DNA from: Steinernema hermaphroditum
Taxonomy: Eukaryota; Nematoda; Chromadorea; Rhabditida; Steinernematidae
DNA length: 64,000 nucleotides
Reading direction: 5' to 3'
NCBI GenBank assembly: GCA_030435675.1
Contig: CM059621.1
Coordinates: 10,974,001-11,038,000, forward strand
Each line of letters begins with the position of its first letter. Position 1 is the stretch's first letter. Shown one piece after another: positions 10,795-21,182 of the stretch. The position numbers were made by a program, and so were the translations under genes. The notes beneath the pieces were generated by a model. That model was given only the letters and a program-made list of their open reading frames with translations. It was not told the origin of the DNA and searched no databases.

Positions 10795-12711
10795 ATGACG
10801 CAACAAGAAAGCCTTCTGGAGCAGAACCACAACCAGCAGAACGATGATGCTGCCGCCCTGGAGGTCGAGACCGATGGAACGGTGAGTTATTTTCCTTTCG
10901 TACCGCTGATTAACGATGGTTTTCCTTTCCCGCCTTTTATTGTGTCTTCATTTTCCTCTTTTCAGACCATTAAAATCAAGCCGCAGGAGGCTCAGAAGAT
11001 GCTCGGCAGCATGGCGGAAACAGACCCAGCCACTGATAGAATCGTTTACAAGTATGTCGCCGTTTCTGAAGAGGTTTAATCCTGACATTCTTTAGGTCGT
11101 ATGCCAAGAGATGGTTGGTCCTCGCCGTTGTTGCGCTTCTGAACAACACCAACACTTTGACATGGATTTCGTTCGCCTCCATCGCAAACCATGTGGGCGA
11201 ATTCTATGAGTTCGAAGTAATATATTAGCGTTGCTGCATGATTGGTAACCCGTTCTTGCATTCAGACGGCCGCAAATTGGTTCTCCCTGATCTACATGAT
11301 GTGCACCGTACCCGTCGGAGTCGTAGCCATGTGGGCTGGAAACCGCTTTGGCCTGCGGTGGGCTATTCTGATCGCAGCTTGGTCGAACGGCCTCGGGACA
11401 CTGATCCGCCTCGGCAGCACATTTCTGCCTGTGCCGTACCGGTTCGCTCTCGGCATCACTGGACAAGGAATTGCCGCTATTGCTTATCCGTTTATAATGT
11501 TCCTGCCTACTAAGGTTGATTTTCTTACTTGAGTGATCACTGTAAACACGTTATTTAGGTGGCAGCTGCCTGGTTCCCGGAAAGTCAGCGAGCTTTGGCT
11601 ACAACCATCGGCATCATGTCAAATCCCCTTGGAGTACTCATGGCAAACATGATCAGCCCTCAAATTGTTGACGATCAGTCCAAGGTGGTGTACATTAATA
11701 TTCTCGTCTGTGTCCCATCTGTTATTGTATGCCTGGTCGCTACGTTTACGATCACGCGTTCGCAGCCTAAGGTTCCACCTTCAGCTTCTGCTGCTCAGGA
11801 TCAAATGGACTTTGTCGCAGGTATGATTTCTTTGAGGTGTTCTTGATGAACTGACTTAAAAATTCAGGCGTGAAGGCATGTTTTACCAGCAAAGAATACT
11901 TGATTCTCCTTCTTGTGATGGGCGGCGGTATTGGAATGTTCAATTGCCTCTACACTGTCATGCAGCAACTTCTCTGTCCTTCGGGCTACGACAATTCCTT
12001 CAGCGGCTTGTGCGCTAGCCTTATGATTCTCGGAGGTGTCATTGGAGCCTTTGGTAGCGGAGTTTTCGTAGATAAGACCAAGCGTTACTCGGAAACAATG
12101 AAGGGAGCGATGGCAATTGCAGTCGTATTCGGTCTTATTTTCTTGCAGGTGAGGAGTACTAGGTATGGTACCCATTAATGAATACCGTTTCAGTTGACAC
12201 TTCATCAAGGATTCCGATACTTGATTCTCGCCAACTGCGTCTTATTTGGCATCTTCGGATTGGCTACATACCCCGTGGGACTCGAGATGTCTGCGGAGTG
12301 TGCGTTCCCTGTCAGCGAAACCACTTCGACTGGTTTAATCGTCCTCAGTGGTCAAATCCAGAGCATCATCTACGTTGCTGTCATTCAGTACCTGTCGACC
12401 ACTCTCACTGGAGACCGCCTGACCGTTCAAGTTTGCTCTCCAGAAGGTCAAGATTTGACTGCCAAGGACGCCACTAATGCAACATACGTTTTTTCTGCAA
12501 TTGCGGTAGCGCTCGTTATTATACTCGTCATCTTCTTCAAGCCGGTGTACAATCGACTCGCGGCTGAAGCTAAGGCGCCACTGACTGGTGAGTTCGTGAG
12601 CTTCTGTCCATATTGAGATTATGAACCCTTGCAGAAGGAACCGATTTGACTGAGAGAGTGACATCCGATGCGAACGACAAGGAGGCTGCTTTGCTGAACG
12701 CAGCGTCCTAA
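10795..12711 (+). CDS. SLC49/FLVCR-like major facilitator transporter
   Basis: A 12-helix MFS membrane protein of the family that includes FLVCR heme/choline transporters and MFSD7. Exons: 10795-10881, 10966-11051, 11096-11216, 11266-11514, 11559-11820, 11868-12148, 12194-12587, 12635-12711. Introns are 44-49 bp apart from the first (84 bp), and all phases agree, giving 518 residues. Family-like segments: KSYAKRWLVLAVVALLNN, NTLTWISFASIANHVGEFYE (helix 1), WAGNRFGLRWAILIAAW, ALGITGQGIAAIAYPFIMF, VAAAWFPESQRALATTIG, SNPLGVLMANMISPQIV, a central loop, then the second six-helix bundle with GGVIGAFGSGVFVDKTKRYS and TYPVGLEMSAECAFPVSETT. Both termini are hydrophilic. Family membership is strong; the substrate cannot be told from sequence. 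Confidence 0.93.
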
Positions 12712-12898
12712 GAGAGAACACGTCCTTATTTGGCAGTTATTTTGTGTATGCTGATCTCCACGGCTCCTTAATAAGTATGTATTACGTGTCCTCGTGCCGA
12801 GCGATTTCCGATTGATCCAAATGCCTTGTTGTGTAGCAGCTTGAATATGGTTGTTCATTGATTGTTACCTCCACTTATAAATTTTATTATGTTGTCAG

Positions 12899-12904
12899 AA
12901 TAAA
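12899..12904 (+). terminator. Polyadenylation signal AATAAA of the SLC49-like gene
   Basis: AATAAA in an AT-rich stretch 188 bases after the transporter stop codon; the first canonical hexamer downstream. Confidence 0.6.
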
Positions 12905-13346
12905 TCCGTTTAACAGAGAGGGTCGCCCTCCCCCACCCGATGAGAGGGTGCTGGGCAGAGGAGCGTCAAACAAGCACCTTGATGCTTGTCTTGTGACATT
13001 TCCTCGGATCTGTTGACGATGAATGACTGACACCTCTGAACATCATCCAGATCTTTTGATTTTTCGGCGCGCTTCCCGCCCCAGTCGTTCCTCTGATCCC
13101 ACGACCGTTTTTGGATTTCAGAGGATGGCGCGCTCTGCAGGAGTAAACATGGCTACCGTAATCCACCGGTGGGAGTCACACAACTCGGCAATTATGTTCC
13201 CAGGGCGTGTTCGGAAGCACCTGTCCTCCGGGCCTCATCCGAAATTCCATTTGAGTCAAATTTCGTGCAAGCCTGAGTAGGACGCACTTTGTCACAACGT
13301 CCGGCACTTGAGTCCCGGACGTTTGAGTCCCAGACAATTGAGTCCC

Positions 13347-13594
13347 AGACATTTTAGTCCCGGCACTTGAGTCCCGGACATTTGAGTCCCAGACATTTTA
13401 GTCCCGGACACAGAGCTCCGACGAAACGCTTGAGTTAGCTTCTTGGGTATTTGCTTAGCAATTTGATGCGTCATGATTCACGTTTGACGTTTCTGCCATT
13501 TGCAAATGTTACCATTTCGTCGGAGCTCTGTGTCCGGGACTCAAATGTCCGGGACTAAAATGTCCGGGACTCAAGTGCCGGGACTAAAATGTCT
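13347..13594. repeat. Fold-back element: 80 bp inverted repeats made of a short tandem motif
   Basis: The left arm (13347-13426) and right arm (13515-13594) are near-perfect reverse complements separated by an 88 bp loop. Each arm is built from a short unit, GTCCCGGACATTTGA with variants (AGTCCCGGCACTTGA, AGTCCCGGACATTTT), and the arms end at the loop in CAGAGCTCCGACGAAA and its complement. The tandem unit continues outward on the left to about 13303 without a partner on the right. No transposase is encoded, so it is a non-autonomous fold-back or MITE-like element, or a hairpin born from an inverted duplication. Target-site duplications are not obvious. Confidence 0.85.
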
Positions 13595-16283
13595 CAACAA
13601 CGTTCATTCCGACATCTTCGCCTCACTCCGAGCTTATGCCCAGTGCGCTTCTGAAGAGTTTTTGCCAGAAGTCAACTGAATTCAGCTGATCCATCAAGCA
13701 CTTTCACATGCAAGGGCAGGAGAACCCTTTCAAGGCGCAGGTGCTTTAGTTGTCCTCTACCCTCCAGAGGCGCCAAACCCTCGCAACCAACGCAGGAAAG
13801 AGCCGAATTTTCGATTATTGTTTTGTATTTGCGTTTTCCGACAAGTGGCGAGTTCAAATCCTTTCATCTGCCGGGTTTCTCCGAAGGCGGGCGGTCTTTG
13901 TTGTGGCTTCCGGCTTCGTCTCGGCGAACAATTGTTCCCTTCTGTGTTGTTTTGCAGTTAAGTAATCAGATTTATTATGTTTGGAGCCTTAAAGAGTGCT
14001 AGAATCACAGCTACGATGACGGAAGGTGTCAGTTGGACTTTCGAGGTGACTTTCAAGACTCTTCGCACAACTCTTGAGCCTGTCCCCTCGAGAAGTTTCC
14101 GTTCTGGGGCCCATGGACGAAGTCTACGGTAATTAGATGAGCCCGTTTTTGCGTTCGTTTTAGCGTTTACTCGCCAAATGGATTTGGCGCTCACTTCCAG
14201 AAGCCCCGTTTCTGGGAATGTTGTTCGAGTGAGGGCGGCCACGATTAGCTTGTTGACTAGAGAGATTAGGAGAATCCGCCTCGAGTGGCCCGCCCGTCCC
14301 TTTCAAATTTCAATTAATAATTCAGGCGGCAATCAAAAGACCGCCCAAATAATGGCCGACCGCCGGAAATAAGCAAACTGGACCACTTTCGTTCGTTTAA
14401 TTAAGCTCAGCCCGTTTTCCCTGCATTATTCATCTGTTCCTATGAGTTGCACTCTCCCAGGTAACACGGGCCGGTTACGGTATCTCCCCTCCAGGAGCAG
14501 GCGCGCAAAGTTCTCTCAGGATTTCGACTTCCGTCGCCGTCGGCGCCCAATCTTCGGCCCTCGAGGCGCCACCAAAGACGGCGACCTTCTGAGGATCTAT
14601 TTACGTCGTCGACGGCGGTGGCGTGGCGAACGGTTATTTGGATTTGTGACGTTTGGGAGCGGCGATCGAGTGGGAGGCCGCCCGCCTCTATGAAGCCTTC
14701 TCACGCTCCGCCGCCCGTCGCCAAAACACCGTTCGGACGATCTCGGTCTCCCTCCAAATCCGCGTTTCGCGAAATTCTGACGAAATGAATCCCTTTGGCG
14801 CTCTATTTGGAGTGACGTTGACGTCCGCGCGCTTTCTAAACTCTAAAGTGGGTGCTGACGACCGTAGTCGATGATGTCCTCCTCTGTTTTCCGAAGTGTT
14901 TTGGGCGGACGTTTTCGGCTATTTCGGGTTCCTCACAGCGCGAACTTTTCCATTATATTTCCTTTTCGATATCGTCCTTATTTTCGTTCATGCATGTACT
15001 TGTGGTGTAGCTTCAGCAAATAAGGATGTCATTCCCGGACGAGGAAAGCCACAAAAGAGATCTCTGGGACAAGCAGCCTTCCCTTCCATGTAGTCTGCCC
15101 TCAATTATGAGTTATGTCCACGTCTGATTGGCGCCCCTTTGAGAGATGTAGTCGTTTTCAGGCGACATGCATCAGTTTCAGTGAGTTTGGAGATACGTCG
15201 GTTGACGGAGATGGATCCTGTTATGCTCGCGGAGTGACCTCCGAGGGTTGACCGTCCAAAGGAAGACTTAGACTCTCTTCCACGTCGACTGGGGGAGGAA
15301 ACGTGACCCCAGGAAGGACAAAAGGGATTCGCAGAAACCAACAAGATAGTCCTTCAAAAGTCTCCACTTTGCTCTCCGCATTCTCGTCCGCTCCCTGATC
15401 TCCCCAGTTTGCACTTCGAGGCTCAACACACCCGCCACAAAGTGACTCAATTCCGTTTTCTGTTTTGCTCCGACCCACAGTTACCGTAACCCTGGCAAAA
15501 ATTGCCATTTCCGGTGACGTTGCGATTATAATTGAGCCCCAAAGAAACAACATGAAGTCTCAAGAAGGGGGCTGCCCAGAGGGGGACCTCTCTCGGAGGC
15601 GATTATCGCCTTCCTCGGGTTCCGGGGTGCCTCAAGAAGGAGTCAGTCTTTAACCTTCGTTAATTAAATCTCCGCCTTGCGCAGTTTTGCAATTTGCTAT
15701 CTCTGTTTTCAACGACAAACAGTCAATTGCGGGCGGGCCGTCTGCATAATTGTCGACAACAATTTGGGATTCGAGGAACGGCCCCGAGGAACCGCGGTCG
15801 CCGCTCCTTTTTGTCACCTCGAGACCCTCAAGGCGCCGCTCGGCGCCCTCCTTTTGGCGCCTCCGGGGGACGTATTGTGCAGGACTCTGTCTAGACCTTA
15901 TTTATCTTGCTGAGTCACCTCTGATCTCGGCGATCTCACCCGATTCCAGAACTTCCGTGCAGTCCTAATATTTACTCTCAAGCGCCTGGGGGCATTCCCG
16001 GATCCGGGTGGCGCCTCCAGCTCCTCGACGCCTCCTTCTGACTTCGCCCTTGCCCTCCGCCGATGATTTATTCATGCTCACGTGGCCTTTACCTTCCAGC
16101 TGCCGAAGGTGCATCGCCCTCCGAGGCGCCTCCGATTCCGAGAAGCCGCGCCGCGCCTCAGGGTGTCTTGGCGAGGGTAGCCCAAATTGGGTTAGTTAGG
16201 ATTGTTTTCTACACTTTCGACCTCCGCGCGCCCTCGCTTTTCCCCTTTCCGCACTCCGAAGTCTTTCAGAAGCCGCTGTTTTT

Positions 16284-18292
16284 ATGAATTGCTCGGCCGT
16301 GGTTCTCCAGCCGATCTTTGACGGCACCACCTTCCTCATGGTAGGCCCCTCAGCGCCCGTGCCATCCTCACCTACTTTAGCTCATTTCGAACTGTGTCCT
16401 CTTCGTGTTCGCCGCCTCTGGCAACGTCACCATGTTTCTGATCCTCAACAGGAACATGCGGGGCAAGAAGCGGAACAGTCGCATCCTCTTCCTCCTCTAC
16501 CACATGACCGTCGCCGACCTCATTGTCACTTTCGAGTATGTTCGGGCCCGCCTCCGAGAACCACAACCCTCTTAAGGTACCTTCCCAAGGAGATCGTGCA
16601 CACCTACACCGTCGGATGGTACGCCGGAGACCTTCTTTGCAAGGTATTCCCCTCTCCCGTTCCCCTTTCGAAGTTAAGTCTTCTTTAGCTCTGCAAGTTC
16701 TTCGACATCTTCGGCATCTACCTCTCGGCGAACATCCTCATATGCATGTGCTTCGACCGCCTCTTCGCCGTCACCTGCCCACTCTCGGCCCTCAAAGGCC
16801 TCGAGAGAACCAAACTGATGGTTATCACGGCGTGGTTCGTCGCCATCCTCCTCAGCTCCCCTCAGGTATGCAGATAATCAGCCTTTTTGCACTTAACTAG
16901 AGTGGGAGATTACGAATAGTTCCCTAACACCAACTGGCCTAAAAAGGACTGACTTATATCTAGCTAAACAGATTCGAAAGGACAATCTAAGCACAGAAGA
17001 CCTTATGGAGGTCAAAACAAACGAATCAGCCTGAATAATTGCTCAGGGATTACTTAAGGCGGACAAACGAAATAAAACGGAACGGTCCTCCGCCTACTCA
17101 GAGTGGCTTCATCGTGTAGCCACTTTGCGCTAACTCGGTAGCCACTTCCTCACCCCCTATTCGAAAGAAACAAACAAAAGTGTCCGTGTTAGGACATGAG
17201 TTCGACGAAAAGGCGAACAAACATAGAAGGGACCAGGATCTCCAGCACTGATATGGAGACGGGTGACTATTTCTGTGTTCTGAGGGTCTCATACACTTTA
17301 TGAAAAGCGCCTGAATCCAAAGTAGTTCTTGCACAAAGAGACTTCCTCAAACGTCACAAGACATCATCGCCTGTCGACTTTCAGCTGTTCATCTGGGTGA
17401 CCGCGAGTCACCCCTGCGACAAGTCGTTCACCCAGTGCGTCTCCAAAGACTTCATCCGCGCATGGGACCCTCGTATCACCCTCACCTATACCTTCCTGAC
17501 GGCGGTGGAGACCTACTTCGTACCTCTGGCTGTAATCATCATCTGCTACTCCTTCATCTTCTACCGCCTTCGTACCACCGTCAAACTACACATCGATGGT
17601 ACCTGTGTCAGCCCTAACACCCTTCATTTTCCGTCTTTAGTCCAAAAGTTCCACCAGAAGGTTCAGGTTCCGGCGCCGATGACCTCTCGTTCCAGCCAGA
17701 ACCTCGGGAACTTCACCAAACCCCGCGCGTCGGCGGTTCACCTCGACAACCTCATGAGAGCGAAGTCGAAAACCCTCAAAATGACCTTCTGCCTCGTCAT
17801 CTTCTTCATCGTCTGCTGGACACCCTACTACACAGCCGTCATGCTCTACTTCTTCCGCATCGACTTCAACGTGAGTCACCAGGGCCCCTCTGGCCAAACA
17901 AGGCCACTTAGGCTCCGGGCCGGTCGGGTCGTTCGGAGTTCGATGTTTTCTCGCTGAGTCTTGTTTGTGATCCTGCGAGTGTTTTCCGGGAACCCCCTAA
18001 TGGTCTCAGGCGTTCTTTGCAGACGGGCCGCATCGAAGGAAAGGCGCCGATCCCGAAGATCGTCACACGCTTCCTCTACCTCTTCGCCACTTTCAACGCA
18101 ACCTTCAATGGCTACGTCTACGGCTACTTTTCCTTTGATCTCTGGAAGGAGATCTGCGCCCTCTTCCGCTCGGACTCACTCAAGAGGAAACGCACCAAGA
18201 ACTCGAGGAGCCCTGCCGAGCGGAATCGGAACGTCGCCGTCCACAGCGACATCGAAAAGTCCAACATCTTCGCCCAAAGCGCCGCCTACTGA
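16284..18292 (+). CDS. GnRH/AKH-type neuropeptide G protein-coupled receptor
   Basis: Rhodopsin-class receptor, 389 residues in seven exons: 16284-16340, 16381-16535, 16577-16643, 16689-16865, 17385-17598, 17641-17870, 18023-18292. Introns are 40-45 bp except 519 and 152 bp. Seven hydrophobic segments are visible. TM1 is NCVLFVFAASGNVTMFLIL. TM2 (LLYHMTVADLIVTFEYLP) and the loop VGWYAGDLLCKLCKF closely resemble GnRH/AKH receptors. TM3 ends in CFDRLFAVTCPL (DRL in place of DRY). The second loop has two Cys (HPCDKSFTQC). TM6 contains CWTPYY, and TM7 reads FNATFNGYVYGYF, where the usual NPxxY is changed to FNxxVY. The N-terminus is only about 20 residues, so an upstream exon may be missing. Ligand unknown; G-protein coupling at the plasma membrane is inferred from the family. 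Confidence 0.9.
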
Positions 18293-18357
18293 TCTCCTTC
18301 GCCGTATCGTACCGGTGGATCACTACAGGTTACTGTATCGTTCTGATTATCAAAGAC

Positions 18358-18363
18358 AATAAA
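18358..18363 (+). terminator. Polyadenylation signal AATAAA of the GPCR
   Basis: AATAAA 66 bases after the receptor stop codon. Confidence 0.6.
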
Positions 18364-19800
18364 GACTAGATGACCTTTTGGCATTTGACATCGCAGATTG
18401 CAGAAGTCGTCCTCCACTGATTTGAGATGCCCCTTAGAAGGCTTCGAGACTTCCAGAGGAGTTACCACTAAAGATGACACTCTGGATGAGCGCCGCAACA
18501 TGGATTAACGTGGCAGACGTTGAACCTTCCTTTCTGTTCCTTTCTTCCCACGAAGCCAAACATCTCAAGGTCACGTGCCTCGAAACGTCTGGTTACGGTA
18601 TCACCGCGCAACGTGTTGTGATCCTTGGCATCTGGCGCCGGGGAAAAACAAAGCGACCTCGTGGTGACCTCCTCGGCGGCGAGATGATTGATCTGCTCTT
18701 TATTTTCGCGCATTCGCACATCTGGACCCTATCAGAGGCCTCCGGAGTCACTTGCCTACAGTCAACGACAATCGGAAACTCGTCGGCGCGCTTCTTCCTC
18801 CATCCGTCGTCAGGCACTTATGTATTTTGGAGCGAACAGCTCGTGGCGCGCATAAAAAGAGCCGAACGATAATTTATCGCGCATAAATAGAGCCCGGGGC
18901 TTGTCCGGCACGGCAGACGACGAGGCGTCTTAATTCGTCCTCCGATCGTCGGGGGAAACCGAAAATCGGGCGTTCGATTGCGGAACGCCCGTGTTTTGAT
19001 GGCTTTTAACGCGTTTCCAGGGAGTTCGCTCGTATTAAGATGTCATGCTCTTCTAAAAAAATGTATCTCCAAAACGAATGTACGTAATTTTACTTCTTGA
19101 TTATTCAAACGTTCTCCTTGACAAGAATTACTTGCAGAAAAAGGCTGCAAAATATGAATACAAGATTTTGCATTGATAGGGCACCTGCGGAGTCTTGTTT
19201 TTTCGTGCTCTTCCTGCAGATCAGAATTGTCCTAGGGCAGTTAGAACACATGAGACCTCTGTAAACAGAGGTCCAAGTCTTTTCGCTTATCGGAATAGCA
19301 TCCTGTGCAAAGGCAGTCGAAACCCGTGGTGGAGTACATCGCATCGCATCCGGCCAAACATATAATTTCGTGCAGAATGTCGCGATAAATTCTTCGCAAA
19401 ACAATCTGAGGACAGAGTTTTGTAGTCGTTCTATGTAGTTGTCGCTTCGTGACGACTATGAATGTCACAGCTACCACGCGGCAGAAGGAAACGTCATTCC
19501 GATACTTTGTTGTTTACCACCAAAAAGGCTCTCATTTCCACTAATAGTTCTTCTTCCGCATAAATTCACCATATCTCCTTGGAAGCCTCTAATTGGGCCA
19601 AAATGAAGGGTTGGAGGGAAGTTCGTAATCTTTGGTCAGAGAAATCTAGGTTGGCGCCTCGTGCGATCTGAGAGTACAGCGTCGGATTAATGTAAACATC
19701 GAATTGCTCCTCATCGCACCGATCGTTTTCTGTTTGTGCGCGGCCCCTCGAGATTAATCGAACCGTCACTGTACGCTCGCAATTGCACCATGTTCCTCTA

Positions 19801-19814
19801 ATTTGCATATAAAG
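19801..19814 (+). promoter_or_regulatory. Overlapping octamer (ATTTGCAT) and TATA box
   Basis: ATTTGCAT at 19801-19808 runs directly into TATAAAG at 19808-19814, followed by GC-rich sequence. A second octamer, ATGCAAAT, lies at 20003-20010. The octamer is the classic POU-factor site. No transcript start can be shown, and the beta-catenin start codon is 1.37 kb downstream. Confidence 0.35.
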
Positions 19815-21160
19815 GGCCCCGCGGCCCGAGCAGAGCGCCTCCACATAAATCTTTTGTCGACTGAGGAGCGCCGGCTTGCTGGTAAATTCCCAATTGTTTC
19901 CATAAATCATTTTCGGTTCGCCTCGCCGTCGGAGGCCGGGATTTCGTCCTCGCGCCCCTCTCCCCCTCGCCCTCCGGACCCGCGCCCCGACGGCCCTATT
20001 GTATGCAAATGGGTTTACACACTCTTGCGAAGAGTCACCTTCGGTAACGAGGCAATAAAAAGATTTATGCGCTTCCCGGGCCATCGGCGCGCTCAGGCCG
20101 GCGTCGGCAGAGGCGATTGCATCGATCGGCTGCCGGCGGTCCGCTTGCGGATTACCTTGATTGATAGTCCTGCCGGGGATTAGCCGCCCCCTGCGACTTT
20201 TTGCTAAGCCCTCGGTCCTCAAGTGCCGCGTCTTCCTTGTTACCGTACCACACGGTCATTATTCAAATTTATGCGCGACGACGTTCTTTGCGGCTCTCGC
20301 ACCTAGAAGAGCAAAGAAGTGTCACCCGGCGGCGGCCACAAAAGGGTCCTGTCCTCCCGACCGAGAAGAGCTTCAGCTTCGGTCTCGGCGTCCCTCCGAC
20401 GGTCCTTTTTTCGCTCTGCTTCGATCCCCCGCGGGGTCATCAATCTCTTCAGTCATCAAACGCAAAAAGAAGCCTTCTCCGCTGATTCACCGATCGATTT
20501 GATCCGAAAGGCTTCGAGTCGTTCCACGTGACTCACCCCGTCCTTCACTGGCCGTAGAGTCGCACTCTGGTGCAGGCCTGGCCCTCGCTCTGAGTTGTGA
20601 GGCACTCCGGAGCGCGCGGGGTGCGAATCGGTGGTTATCAGCGGGGGACGATCGGGGTGCGGTGTCAACCTAGGTGCGAACCACTGCGACTTTCGCGGCG
20701 TCGGCGCCGTCAGAGACCGTTCGGCTACGGGATTCGACGCCCGCGCTGCCGACGCTCCGATTCCGCGTCTCCTCGCCCGATCCGGCCAGCGCGGCCGCGG
20801 GCGCTATCGCCCCGATCGACTCTTCGAAACATCTTAACATTAACACCCGAAGGCGCGTGCGCAAAAAAGCGATCGAGAGGCGATGATAAAGGACTCCGCG
20901 CAGCATGACGTCCCCTCGAGCGACTTCTCCCACAAGGTCGTCCTCCCTTGTTTCGCGCAGCCCTGCGCGCTTCAGCATGGCTACTGACCGGCAGCCCTGG
21001 CGTCTGAAGGCTAAGGGCCCCGGGTGCCCCGAGGCGATCCGGCGAGGCGACGCCCGAAGCGATGTCGGGCTCGCGGAAATCAATCGATCGACCACGTTCT
21101 TATCGCTTTCTTTCGGCGCTCTTTTGCGTGTTGTGTTGATCGCAGCCTTCGTTTCAGGCG

Positions 21161-21172
21161 ATGAACTGCTGA
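21161..21172 (+). other. Three-codon upstream ORF in the beta-catenin leader
   Basis: ATG AAC TGC TGA lies between the CGTTTCAG acceptor ending at 21157 and the main start at 21183. If the leader is trans-spliced there, this uORF is the first ATG in the mRNA and ends 10 bases before the main start. That could lower initiation or support reinitiation. Confidence 0.45.
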
Positions 21173-21182
21173 GGAGCGCGAA

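Larger units (their letters stand above)
12712..16283. other. Gene-poor interval between transporter and GPCR
   Basis: About 3.6 kb with no convincing coding exon. It contains the transporter 3' UTR and poly(A) signal, a fold-back repeat (13347-13594), and GC-rich sequence with short overlapping frames on both strands that lack domains. The right part should hold the GPCR promoter. A TGAGTCA (AP-1 type) site is visible near 15911. Confidence 0.5.
18293..21160. other. Gene-poor interval upstream of beta-catenin
   Basis: About 2.9 kb without a supportable gene. It includes the GPCR 3' UTR, a pair of GCGCATAAAnAGAGCC-type direct repeats near 18848 and 18879, an octamer-plus-TATA arrangement near 19801, a second octamer at 20003, and GC-rich sequence toward 21 kb. 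A 218-codon minus-strand frame (19566-20222) has no recognisable domain. The right end carries CGTTTCAG just before the beta-catenin leader, an outron acceptor. Confidence 0.5.

Noticed and set aside
19566..20222. 218-codon minus-strand frame upstream of beta-catenin
   Set aside because: Longest orphan frame in the window, but it has no recognisable motif, covers an octamer-TATA element, and its codon use resembles surrounding non-coding DNA. It would be reopened by transcript evidence.
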